A DNA stretch of 58,162 nt from DAOOOW01 sp035387885 (GTDB lineage Bacteria; Patescibacteriota; Patescibacteriia; UBA2196): assembly GCA_035387885.1 (NCBI GenBank), contig DAOOOW010000004.1, positions 1-58,162 on the forward strand, given 5' to 3'. Positions 1 through 6,874 of this stretch are shown piece after piece; the stretch's first letter is position 1; each line of letters opens with the position of its first letter. The position numbers were made by a program, and so were the translations under genes. The notes under the pieces were generated by a model. That model made no database searches and was not told the DNA's origin. It saw only the letters and a list, made by a program, of their open reading frames with translations.

Positions 1-7
1 TGAAATA

Positions 8-103
8 TTTAAATCAAAAACCTAATGTTGCACTTTGGAATAGAATTCAGATTAACCAAAACCCCAGAGGGATTGGCTTTCGAGTTTCATTTAAATCAAA
101 AAC
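8..103. repeat. short direct repeat, ATTTAAATCAAAAACCT
   Basis: The same 17-base AT-rich word occurs near the left edge and again about 82 bases later. The stretch between has no credible reading frame. It lies in a 480-base non-coding zone that also holds tRNA-Gly fragments. No function is proposed. Confidence 0.4.
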
Positions 104-128
104 CTTCTCTAATTTAGAGAAGGGTTTT
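98..128. terminator. bidirectional hairpin terminator
   Basis: AACCTTCTCTAA pairs with TTTAGAGAAGGGTT, flanked by A-rich and T-rich runs, so it could terminate transcription on either strand. Confidence 0.55.
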
Positions 129-133
129 GAAAA

Positions 134-163
134 ACGGGTAACGGCCCCGACATAAAGTCGGGG
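134..163 (-). other. tRNA-Gly tail fragment next to a GC hairpin
   Basis: Positions 134-144 repeat 11 bases of the tRNA-Gly acceptor/T-arm region (ACGGGTAACGG). They are followed by a perfect hairpin CCCCGAC-ATAAA-GTCGGGG at 145-163. It appears to be the most decayed of three tRNA-Gly-related segments here. Confidence 0.4.
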
Positions 164-226
164 TCTTCGTTAATCTCTAAAGGGACTCACTTCGAGAATT
201 TATCACAAATTTTTCTTCTAAACTAA

Positions 227-302
227 GAGCGGGTAACGGGAATCGCACCCCATTCAAAAGACACTTAGGTGTCTTTTGAACTCTACCTTGGCAAGGTAGC
301 AT
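227..302 (-). pseudogene. partial tRNA-Gly(GCC) copy with hairpin insertion
   Basis: Read on the minus strand, 281-302 matches the anticodon arm of the intact tRNA-Gly at 345-419 (22 identical bases, anticodon GCC kept). Positions 227-250 match its T arm and 3' acceptor strand (24 identical bases). The 5' acceptor strand and D arm are missing. The variable region is replaced by a perfect 12-bp hairpin (TTCAAAAGACAC, loop CTAA). The outer T-stem pairs are broken and the encoded CCA is lost. It cannot fold as a normal tRNA, so it is called a remnant. Confidence 0.75.
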
Positions 303-308
303 TAAAAA

Positions 309-341
309 CAAAAAATCCCTTAACAAAAAAGTTAAAGGATC
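309..341 (-). terminator. terminator after tRNA-Gly
   Basis: Minus-strand stem ATCCTTTAAC / GTTAAGGGAT, T6 loop, followed by a T-rich run; it begins immediately after the tRNA-Gly CCA end. Confidence 0.7.
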
Positions 342-344
342 TTT

Positions 345-419
345 TGGAGCGGGTAACGGGAATCGCACCCGTTTCTCTACCTTGGCAAGGTAGCATAATA
401 ACTATTATACGATACCCGC
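345..419 (-). tRNA. tRNA-Gly (anticodon GCC), CCA encoded
   Basis: Acceptor stem GCGGGTA/TACCCGC, anticodon stem-loop CTACC-TTGCCAA-GGTAG with GCC at 34-36, and T arm ACGGG-TGCGATT-CCCGT. The 3' end is discriminator T followed by an encoded CCA. The D arm is AT-rich and weak. A terminator follows directly, and a truncated copy lies about 45 bases downstream. Confidence 0.9.
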
Positions 420-479
420 AAATATAATTTTCAATTTAAAAACAAATTACCAGTTACCAATTACAAATTACTCCCCTAT

Positions 480-704
480 TTACTTTTCTATTTTAACCAA
501 CTTTTTCTTCCAGGTCAAGCCACTAACAATCGTCAATCTACTTTTGGGCACAGCTAATTCTTTAGCTAAAAGTTCAATAACTTTTTCATTGGCTTTACCA
601 TGTTCTGGCGCTTCAGTAGTACGCAGACGATAAATTCCAGACTCTTCATCTTTAATTATCTGATTAGAACTCGCTTTGGTTGTAACATGGACTTCAATAA
701 ACAT
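480..704 (-). CDS. DUF167 / UPF0235 (YggU-like) protein
   Basis: A 74-aa protein, within the usual size for this small alpha/beta family. It contains the family signature around E-x-G-K-A-N-E-K-V-I (residues 34-44) followed by a lysine-rich C-terminal strand. The molecular role of the family is unknown; members are often found near cell-envelope or division genes. It is divergent from the HlyD-like gene at 810. The spacer at 705-760 holds tandem ACATATTAAC units. Start chosen at the only ATG; no clear Shine-Dalgarno sequence precedes it. Confidence 0.85.
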   Translation of the reverse strand: MFIEVHVTTKASSNQIIKDEESGIYRLRTTEAPEHGKANEKVIELLAKELAVPKSRLTIVSGLTWKKKLVKIEK

Positions 705-743
705 ATTAACATTTTAACATATTAACATATTAACACCAAACAA

Positions 744-772
744 TTGCCAAAAAACCAAATAACTGCTATAAT
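744..772 (+). promoter_or_regulatory. sigma-70 promoter for the export operon
   Basis: TTGCCA at 744-749, 17-base spacer, perfect TATAAT at 767-772, about 37 bases before the ATG of the adaptor gene. Confidence 0.75.
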
Positions 773-809
773 TGGAGAGAAAATAAACTCAAATTTAATT
801 TCTTAATAT

Positions 810-2462
810 ATGTTTAAATCCAAGAAAAAAATTATTACTATTGCTCTTATAATTATTGCCATTTTAGCAGTTATTTTTTTAACTCGTGGCAAAAATAATC
901 AAGCAGTTTATACCACAGTTAAAGCTGAGATCATGGATCTTCAGCAAACCGTGGACGCCACCGGCCAAGTAGAATCGGCCGAAACCATTAAATTAAATTT
1001 TAAAAATTACGGTCGTTTAGAAAAAGTTTTTGTAGAAGAAGGCGCGCAAGTTAAACAGGGTGATAAATTGGCAGCGCTTGATTCAAAAGCTCTAAATAGC
1101 CAAGTGGCTGATGCTCGGGCCAGATTAACTCAAGCGACAGCTGATTATGAAAAACTTTTAGCTGGCGCTTCGAGTGAAGATTTACAAATTTCTATTGATA
1201 CTGTAGCTCAAAGAGAACAATCTTGGAGCGCTGCCCAAAATTCTCTAATAGTTAACTTAAATAAGCGAGATGCTGATTTAAATAATCTTAAAGAAACTGC
1301 TCTAGATACTTTAAAAAGTGAAATCACCGTGGCTGATGGAGCCCTCGAAGAGATTAATAATACTTTAAATGATGCCGATGCCAAAGATACTTTGGCTATA
1401 AAAAATAGTTCTATATTAAAAATAACTCAAGAAAATTATAACCAAACGGTGATAACTCTTGAAGAAAACAAAACGGAAATTGATTGGCTAAATTCTTTAA
1501 AAGAAAATGAAGTAATTTTTACAGCTCTAGACAATTTAAAAACATCTTTAACAAAAATTTCTACTGTTCTTACCAACTCTCTTAACGTTTTAGAAGCGAC
1601 CCTAACTTCGAGTAATTTAACTGAAGCAGAATTAGACTCTTTAAAAAACAATATCAAAACTCAACAAATTAAAATCAACACTTCTCTGGCCAGCGTCCAA
1701 GCAGCTAAAGCTAATTGGAATAATAAAATTATCTATTATCTTGACGCTATTGCTTCTTATGAAAATGCTGTTAAAGAGGCAGAAAGTGCTTTAAGTATTG
1801 CCCGTTCACAATTGGATTTAAAAAAATCACCGCCCAGATCCTTTGAAATTCAAGCGGGCAAAGCCAGAGTTGATCAGGCTCGAGCTAATTTAGATTTAGC
1901 TTTAGCCAACTTAAATGATGCCCAAATAATAGCGCCAGTTGATGGCACTATTACTAAAAAGAATTTCCAAGTGGGTGAACAAACCTCTCTCTCCACTCCA
2001 GTTTTAGAAATGATTGGCAAAAGTAATTTACAAGTTAAAGTTAATATCCCAGAATCTGATATCGCCAAAATTAAACTGGCCCAAAACGTGGATATGACAT
2101 TGGATGCTTTTGGAGCTGATAAAAAATTTGCCGGCCAAGTAGTTATGATTGACCCAGCGGAAACTAAAATTCAAGACGTGGTTTATTATCAAGTCAAAGT
2201 TCAGTTTAATAATAATTTTGAAGAAGTAAAGCCTGGCATGACCGCCAATTTGATTATTTTAATTGAACAAAGAAATCAGGTTTTAGTTGTGCCATCAAGA
2301 GCTATCAAATCTCGTAATGATGAAAAATATGTAGAAATTTTAGAAAATCTTAAAGAAGTTAAAGAAAAAACTGTAACTGTGGGTATTAAAGGTGATGAAG
2401 GCACAGAAATAATTTCGGGATTAAGTGTTGGTGAAGAAGTAATTACGTTTGTAAAAAATTAA
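810..2462 (+). CDS. HlyD/MacA-type membrane-fusion adaptor
   Basis: A 550-aa export adaptor that would link an ABC permease to the cell exterior. Residues 7-25 form one N-terminal membrane anchor. A lipoyl-like half-motif follows (about 40-95, with V-E-E-G-A-Q-V-K-Q-G-D). Then comes a very long Ala/Gln/Leu-rich coiled coil (about 95-370), the second lipoyl half (I-I-A-P-V-D-G-T-I near 372), and the beta-barrel and membrane-proximal domains to the C-terminus. The coiled coil is longer than in E. coli MacA (about 370 aa in total). The gene precedes an ABC ATPase by 94 bases and has its own promoter at 744-772. In a lineage thought to lack an outer membrane, the partner is more likely the thick cell surface than TolC. 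Family certain, substrate unknown. Confidence 0.9.
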   Translation: MFKSKKKIITIALIIIAILAVIFLTRGKNNQAVYTTVKAEIMDLQQTVDATGQVESAETIKLNFKNYGRLEKVFVEEGAQVKQGDKLAALDSKALNSQVADARARLTQATADYEKLLAGASSEDLQISIDTVAQREQSWSAAQNSLIVNLNKRDADLNNLKETALDTLKSEITVADGALEEINNTLNDADAKDTLAIKNSSILKITQENYNQTVITLEENKTEIDWLNSLKENEVIFTALDNLKTSLTKISTVLTNSLNVLEATLTSSNLTEAELDSLKNNIKTQQIKINTSLASVQAAKANWNNKIIYYLDAIASYENAVKEAESALSIARSQLDLKKSPPRSFEIQAGKARVDQARANLDLALANLNDAQIIAPVDGTITKKNFQVGEQTSLSTPVLEMIGKSNLQVKVNIPESDIAKIKLAQNVDMTLDAFGADKKFAGQVVMIDPAETKIQDVVYYQVKVQFNNNFEEVKPGMTANLIILIEQRNQVLVVPSRAIKSRNDEKYVEILENLKEVKEKTVTVGIKGDEGTEIISGLSVGEEVITFVKN

Positions 2463-2556
2463 AATAAGGGTTTGTAATAAGTAATAAGTAATCTGTAATT
2501 TGTAAATTTAATATAAAATTTTCAAAAATTATTTTTATCTATTACGAATTACTTTT
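2463..2556 (+). repeat. degenerate GTAAT/ATTAC repeat spacer
   Basis: Iterated GTAATAAGTAATAAGTAATC-type words on the left and TATTACGAATTAC on the right form a loose inverted repeat ending 4 bases before the ATPase start. A similar spacer lies at 56902-57010 before queA, and shorter relatives at 430-475 and 44165-44210. Confidence 0.5.
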
Positions 2557-3267
2557 ATGCTGATTGAAATAAAAAATTTATCAAAAGATTATGTTAATGA
2601 TGAAGTGGTCACCCCGGTTTTGTATGACCTTAATTTTAAAATTGAAGCTGGGGAATTTTTAGCCATCATGGGCAAATCTGGCTCTGGCAAATCAACGCTC
2701 ATGCATATTTTGGGTTTTCTTGATCGTTTAACTAAGGGGCAATATATTTTTAAAAATGAAGATGTGTCTGAATTTGATGATGAAAAATTAGCTAATTTAC
2801 GCAACAAAGAAGTGGGTTTTGTATTTCAGCAATTTAATCTTTTAGCCAAGACATCGGTTTTGGAAAATGTTAAACTGCCTTTGACTTACAGCTCAAAAAT
2901 GACTAATGAAGAAAAAAATAACAAAGCCTTAGCGGCGGTCAAATCTGTAGGCATTGAACACCGAGTTAATAATTTATCTAATCAATTATCTGGCGGAGAA
3001 AAACAAAGAGTGGCTATTGCCAGAGCTTTAGTTAATGAGCCCTCAATTATTTTTGCTGATGAACCAACTGGCAATTTGGATTCCAAATCTGGCGAGCAAG
3101 TCATGCAAATTTTAAATAAATTACATGAAGAAGGTAAAACTATTGTTTTAGTAACTCATGAACAATATACAGCCGAATATGCCGAGCGAATTATTAAATT
3201 AAAAGACGGGGAAATTGTTTCTAATGAAGCAGTACATGAGAGAAGGACAGCGGGGTTGGTTAAGTAA
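2557..3267 (+). CDS. MacB/LolD-type ABC transporter ATPase
   Basis: A 236-aa nucleotide-binding subunit. Walker A GKSGSGKS is at residues 39-46, the Q-loop at Q91, signature LSGGEKQ at 144-150, Walker B IIFADE at 164-169 and the H-loop His at 201. Length and sequence fit the LolD/MacB/FtsE group, which works with FtsX-type permeases. Two such permeases lie just beyond on the opposite strand, so the ATPase could serve either or both. The spacer from the adaptor gene is built of GTAAT-like repeats that may fold in the mRNA. Confidence 0.93.
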   Translation: MLIEIKNLSKDYVNDEVVTPVLYDLNFKIEAGEFLAIMGKSGSGKSTLMHILGFLDRLTKGQYIFKNEDVSEFDDEKLANLRNKEVGFVFQQFNLLAKTSVLENVKLPLTYSSKMTNEEKNNKALAAVKSVGIEHRVNNLSNQLSGGEKQRVAIARALVNEPSIIFADEPTGNLDSKSGEQVMQILNKLHEEGKTIVLVTHEQYTAEYAERIIKLKDGEIVSNEAVHERRTAGLVK

Positions 3268-3381
3268 AAATAACTGTTGTGTTCACTCCAGTCTCCTGAC
3301 TGGAGTGTTAATGCTCATTAATGTACAAAAAGCCTCCAGTCGGGAGACATGGAAGCAACATAATCTAATATATCTTCAATG

Positions 3382-3410
3382 AAATGGCTTATTTTAGCCA
3401 TTTTTTATAT
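3382..3410 (+). terminator. terminator after the ABC ATPase gene
   Basis: Stem AAATGGCT / AGCCATTT with loop TATTTT, followed by a T-rich run. Confidence 0.7.
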
Positions 3411-3446
3411 TTATTAACAGGTTTACTGTTGATATTTTAAAAATTA

Positions 3447-3480
3447 GCCGCGCGAGAGGTTTCTCGCGCGGTTGTTTTAT
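3447..3480 (+). terminator. strong GC terminator
   Basis: Stem CCGCGCGAGA / TCTCGCGCGG, followed by TTGTTTTATTTTT. Confidence 0.75.
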
Positions 3481-3613
3481 TTTTAAAAAATATTTAATTT
3501 TTCTACCCGGCTTTAGCCGAGGGTTTATCCCGCTTTAGCGGGATGGAAAATTAAATAAAATAATTAGCGGGCTAAAGCCCGCTCACCCTCACCTAAAGGT
3601 GGGTAGAAAAACT

Positions 3614-4861
3614 CTACTCTTGTCTCAGGGCCTCGACTGGATCCATGGCTGCGGCTTTACGCGCTGGATAAACACCAAAAATTAAACCAACCACGACAGA
3701 AAAACCCACGCCTAAAATAAATCCCATTGGCGTAAAAGTCAAACCCAAATCAAAACCAGCCGACTTGGCAATAATGGCTCCCAAAAAACTAAAAAGCGTA
3801 CCAAAAATCACCCCAATTAAGCCGCCGATAAAAGTTAAAAAAATAGCTTCCCATAAAAATTGCCACAAAATATTTTTACTAGTCGCGCCTAATGCTTTTC
3901 TTAAACCAATTTCATAAGTTCTTTCAGTGACTGAAACATACATAATATTCATAATGCCCACTCCACCAACTAAAAGTGAGATGGCCGCAATGGCAGCCAA
4001 AAGTAATGACAAACCGCCAGTGATGGTATCAATCATACCCATAGCTTCATCCATAGTAGTCACAGCAAAATCATCTTTTTTGGGATCAGTAATTTTGTGT
4101 TCCTCACGCAAAATACTTTCAATGTCTGAGGCGGTGGAGTAAGCCTGACTTTGATCTTTTAAATAAGCAGTAAAAAATTGAATATAATCCACACCTAAAA
4201 TTTGTTTTTGCAAAGTTTTCAAGGGTAGATAAACAATTGAGTCAACGTCAAAAAACATACTACTGCCCTGAGCCTCCATAACGCCAATCACCCGAAAATT
4301 TTTATTGCCAATTTTAATATATTTTTCTAAAGCTGAATCAGCACCAAAAAGTTTTTCTTTTAAAGATGCCCCAATAACCGCCACGCGCGCTTCAGAATTA
4401 TCTTCTTCAACTTCATAAGCTCTGCCTTCAGCTATAGCCATTTTGGAAAGATCAAAAAAACTTGCAGAGACACCCCAAAGCATAACTGTTTTTGTTTCAT
4501 CTTGATAAGAAGCCACGGCTTGACCCATTTGGCCAGCATAATAACCTTTAATATTTGGATGTTTACCAACCTCTTCGGCATCTGCCAGTTTTAATGTAGT
4601 AACGGTGACACCAGTAGCCATACTCATAGCGCTGTCTGAAGAATTTCTGGCGGTCGATGGAACTTTAGTTTCTGTTTGAATATAATCTGAACCAAAAATT
4701 TCTACGTAATCTAAAATTAAGCCTTTTAAACCTTGTCCGACATTCATGACCACAATAATAGACATAACACCAATAAAAAGACCGAGCACAGTTAAAGCTG
4801 AACGCACTTTGTGAAGTTTGATGGAATTATAGGCGATGTGGAGAGTGGAAAAGAAAGACAT
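3614..4861 (-). CDS. MacB/FtsX-family ABC permease (second)
   Basis: A 415-aa permease. It has one N-terminal membrane segment (about 20-44), a long extracytoplasmic MacB_PCD domain (about 45-280) and three C-terminal membrane segments of the FtsX fold. The fold carries the typical R-T-Y-E-I-G-L-R-K-A-L-G-A loop and ends in P-V-E-A-L-R-Q-E. It is a paralogue of the permease at 5083-6315 and convergent with the adaptor/ATPase pair. The family uses an ATPase partner to drive shape changes in the extracytoplasmic domain rather than moving substrate through a channel. Substrate unknown. Confidence 0.9.
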   Translation of the reverse strand: MSFFSTLHIAYNSIKLHKVRSALTVLGLFIGVMSIIVVMNVGQGLKGLILDYVEIFGSDYIQTETKVPSTARNSSDSAMSMATGVTVTTLKLADAEEVGKHPNIKGYYAGQMGQAVASYQDETKTVMLWGVSASFFDLSKMAIAEGRAYEVEEDNSEARVAVIGASLKEKLFGADSALEKYIKIGNKNFRVIGVMEAQGSSMFFDVDSIVYLPLKTLQKQILGVDYIQFFTAYLKDQSQAYSTASDIESILREEHKITDPKKDDFAVTTMDEAMGMIDTITGGLSLLLAAIAAISLLVGGVGIMNIMYVSVTERTYEIGLRKALGATSKNILWQFLWEAIFLTFIGGLIGVIFGTLFSFLGAIIAKSAGFDLGLTFTPMGFILGVGFSVVVGLIFGVYPARKAAAMDPVEALRQE

Positions 4862-5082
4862 AAGAGAAATTAAGAAATATAGAAATTAAAAAATTGAGGG
4901 TAAGGAAAATTATTTATCTTCTACCCCCCCCCTCCTGCCAGAGGAGGGGCATCACGACTATTAGTCGGAGGGGTGGTGGGAGATATAAAATTATAATTTA
5001 CTTATAGCTATAACCACCCCCTTAGCCTATCGGCTTAAGACCCCTCCTTTAAAAGGAGAGGATAAAAAAATAATTCTCGCCT
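4862..5082. repeat. REP-like CCCCTCC hairpin element
   Basis: This is the spacer between the two permease genes. It contains hairpin CCCCTCCT-GCC-AGGAGGGG variants, GGAGGGGTGGTGGG, and on the other side ACCACCCCCTTAG with CCCCTCCTTTAAAAGGAG. The arms are mutually complementary, so the whole spacer can fold as one compound palindrome. There is no coding potential. Confidence 0.6.
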
Positions 5083-6315
5083 TTACTCATAACGTAGTGC
5101 TTCCACTGGCTCGAGTTTGGCGGCTCTCCTGGCTGGATACCAACCAAAAACAATACCCACAATAGTGGAAACAATTAAACCCAATAATATGGATGATAAA
5201 GAAATAACAAAATCCCATTCATAGCCCAGATATTGAGCCACAAGGGCAATTAAGCCAGAAATCAAAAAGCCTAAAATAATACCAATGATGCCACCGAGCA
5301 AAGTCACCACCACAGCTTCAATTAAAAATTGATTCTGAATCAAATTTTCAGTGGCCCCAATAGCTTTTCTTAAGCCGATTTCTCTGGTGCGTTCGGTCAC
5401 AGAAGCGAGCATGATATTCATAATACCAATACCGCCAACCAATAGTGAGATAGCGGCAATACCAGAAAGAAAAAATTTTAGAGCATCGGTAATTTGTTTC
5501 AAAGCATCAAGTGCTTGGCTAGCGGCTCTGACAGAAAAATCTTCTTCGCCAACTTTTTTGATATCATGACGATCGAATAAAATTTGTTTGGCTTGTTCAA
5601 TAACAGCCGGTACTTCTAAATCAGAAATAGCCCGTAAACGGATAATGTTTATATAGTTAATACCTAAAAGAATTTTTTGGGCAGTAGAAATTGGCACAAA
5701 AACTAAATTATCTTGATTTTGAAAATTTTCCACTCCCCTCTTTTCTACCACACCAATAACTCGAAAACTTTCTCTTTTAATTTTAATATTCTCCCCTATA
5801 GGGTTTTGATTACCAAATAAATCCTCAGCCACTTGATAACCTAAAACTGCCACGCGCGCCAAACTTTTTTCTTCTGTTTCATCAAAAAAAGCACCTTTAG
5901 CTATTTTAACATCTTCAACTTTTAAGTAATCAACATTAGTGCCTAAAAAAGTTATATCAGTTTCTTGGTTTTGCCAAGTGGCGCTATCAACTCCGCGCAC
6001 ATAACTGGCCACTGCCTCAACACCAGGAATTTTTTTCAATTCATCAGCATCTTCTTGTTTTAAAGTAGTAATGGTAATCCCCATGACAGAAGCTGGCGGT
6101 CCTTTTTCATCACTATAACCTGGTGTAATACCAATTAAAGTCGAGCCAGCCGAAGAAATCTGATTAAAAATCAAACTCTGAGCGCCAGCGCCTACAGCCA
6201 TAATGACAATCACGGCGCACACGCCAATAACAATTCCAAGCACAGTTAAAATAGTACGATTTTTATTGCGCTTTAATAATTTTAGAGCTGATTTTAATAA
6301 AATAAAAAAAGGCAT
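5083..6315 (-). CDS. MacB/FtsX-family ABC permease (first)
   Basis: A 410-aa permease with the same architecture as its downstream paralogue. It has an N-terminal membrane helix after residue 20, an extracytoplasmic MacB_PCD domain, and three C-terminal helices with R-T-R-E-I-G-L-R-K-A-I-G-A in the coupling loop and P-V-E-A-L-R-Y-E at the end. The two permeases have clearly diverged and may form a heterodimer or alternative complexes with the single ATPase at 2557. The start lies at the ATG followed by P-F-F-I-L-L. Confidence 0.9.
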   Translation of the reverse strand: MPFFILLKSALKLLKRNKNRTILTVLGIVIGVCAVIVIMAVGAGAQSLIFNQISSAGSTLIGITPGYSDEKGPPASVMGITITTLKQEDADELKKIPGVEAVASYVRGVDSATWQNQETDITFLGTNVDYLKVEDVKIAKGAFFDETEEKSLARVAVLGYQVAEDLFGNQNPIGENIKIKRESFRVIGVVEKRGVENFQNQDNLVFVPISTAQKILLGINYINIIRLRAISDLEVPAVIEQAKQILFDRHDIKKVGEEDFSVRAASQALDALKQITDALKFFLSGIAAISLLVGGIGIMNIMLASVTERTREIGLRKAIGATENLIQNQFLIEAVVVTLLGGIIGIILGFLISGLIALVAQYLGYEWDFVISLSSILLGLIVSTIVGIVFGWYPARRAAKLEPVEALRYE

Positions 6316-6378
6316 AAACTTAAACTTTATAGCCTTAATTTAACATTTTTTAACTAAGAAGTAAAATTTTTTACTAAG

Positions 6379-6531
6379 CTCTGGGGGGAGGAATCGGTCA
6401 CAACTCTTACTCGCTTCCGCTTGTAAGGTTGCGACCCCGCCTCGCGGTCTGGCTCGCCATTATGCTCGCCAAACATCGCTCCGGCTTTCGAATCCTTGGC
6501 GCAAGCCAAGCAGTTGGCTTGCTCCCCTCTC
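6379..6531 (-). other. GC-rich structured segment bounded by tRNA-Asn tail copy
   Basis: This 150-base stretch is far more GC-rich than its surroundings. On the minus strand it starts GAGAGGGGAGC and ends CTCCCCCCAGAG, so the ends can pair. Inside are hairpins GCAAGCCAA-CTGC-TTGGCTTGC and GCCAA...TTTGGC. Its distal edge (6379-6404) resembles the 3' end of the neighbouring tRNA-Asn (CTCTGGGGG identical, then a degenerate T arm). There are no reading frames. It could be a small RNA gene, a decayed tRNA-derived unit or an integration footprint. It does not show conserved SRP, RNase P or tmRNA motifs. Confidence 0.5.
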
Positions 6532-6532
6532 A

Positions 6533-6567
6533 AAAATAAAACCAGCCTTGTGGGCTGATTTTATTTT
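6533..6567 (-). terminator. terminator after tRNA-Asn 1
   Basis: Minus-strand stem AATCAGCCC / GGCTGGTTTT around loop ACAA, followed by a T-rich run, directly after the tRNA 3' end. Confidence 0.7.
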
Positions 6568-6639
6568 CTCTGGGGGCAGGGATCGAACCTGCGACAGCCA
6601 CGTTAACAGCGTGGTGTTCTACCGCTGAACTACCCCAGA
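6568..6639 (-). tRNA. tRNA-Asn (anticodon GTT), copy 1, no CCA
   Basis: Acceptor TCTGGGG/CCCCAGA, D arm GTTC...GAAC, anticodon arm CCACG-CTGTTAA-CGTGG with GTT, T arm GCAGG-TTCGATC-CCTGC, discriminator G. CCA is not encoded, unlike the Gly, Ile and Val tRNAs of this window. A second tRNA-Asn with the same anticodon but different stems lies at 42271. Confidence 0.93.
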
Positions 6640-6662
6640 GATTAATAAAAAAGATTTAAAAA

Positions 6663-6733
6663 AACCGTCTTTATAAACGGCCTTTATGTTTCTTTTTAAT
6701 CTATTGAAAATCAGGCCGTTATTAAAAGCGGTT
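6663..6733. repeat. imperfect long hairpin
   Basis: AACCGTCTTTATAAACGGCC and GGCCGTTATTAAAAGCGGTT form a 20-bp imperfect stem around a 30-base AT-rich loop upstream of tRNA-Asn 1. Its role is unclear; it may be a terminator remnant. Confidence 0.45.
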
Positions 6734-6822
6734 ATTAGAATTATTATTTAAATTATTTTTCTGGCTGATTTGTTTCATAGATAAATATAGTTTATCAAGA
6801 AAAAATAAAAAAGTCAAATAAA

Positions 6823-6850
6823 AATGCCCCATCGCGATGGATGGGGCAAA
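6823..6850 (-). terminator. terminator of the secreted-protein gene
   Basis: Stem GCCCCAT / ATGGGGC, followed on the minus strand by ATTTTTATTT, 25 bases after the stop codon. Confidence 0.8.
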
Positions 6851-6874
6851 ACGGCAAAATGTGTTGCAAATTAT

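Larger units (their letters stand above)
3268..3613. repeat. cluster of hairpins between convergent genes
   Basis: There is no gene in these 346 bases. There is a perfect 10-bp hairpin (CACTCCAGTC-TCCT-GACTGGAGTG) near 3293 and two terminators. A compound palindromic block follows at about 3500-3610, in which CCCGCTTTAGCGGG and GCGGGCTTTAGCCCGC-like hairpins are enclosed by TTTTTCTACCC / GGGTAGAAAAA arms. The last looks like a REP-type element; its core GCTTTAGC recurs in modified form at 56295-56334. Confidence 0.65.
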
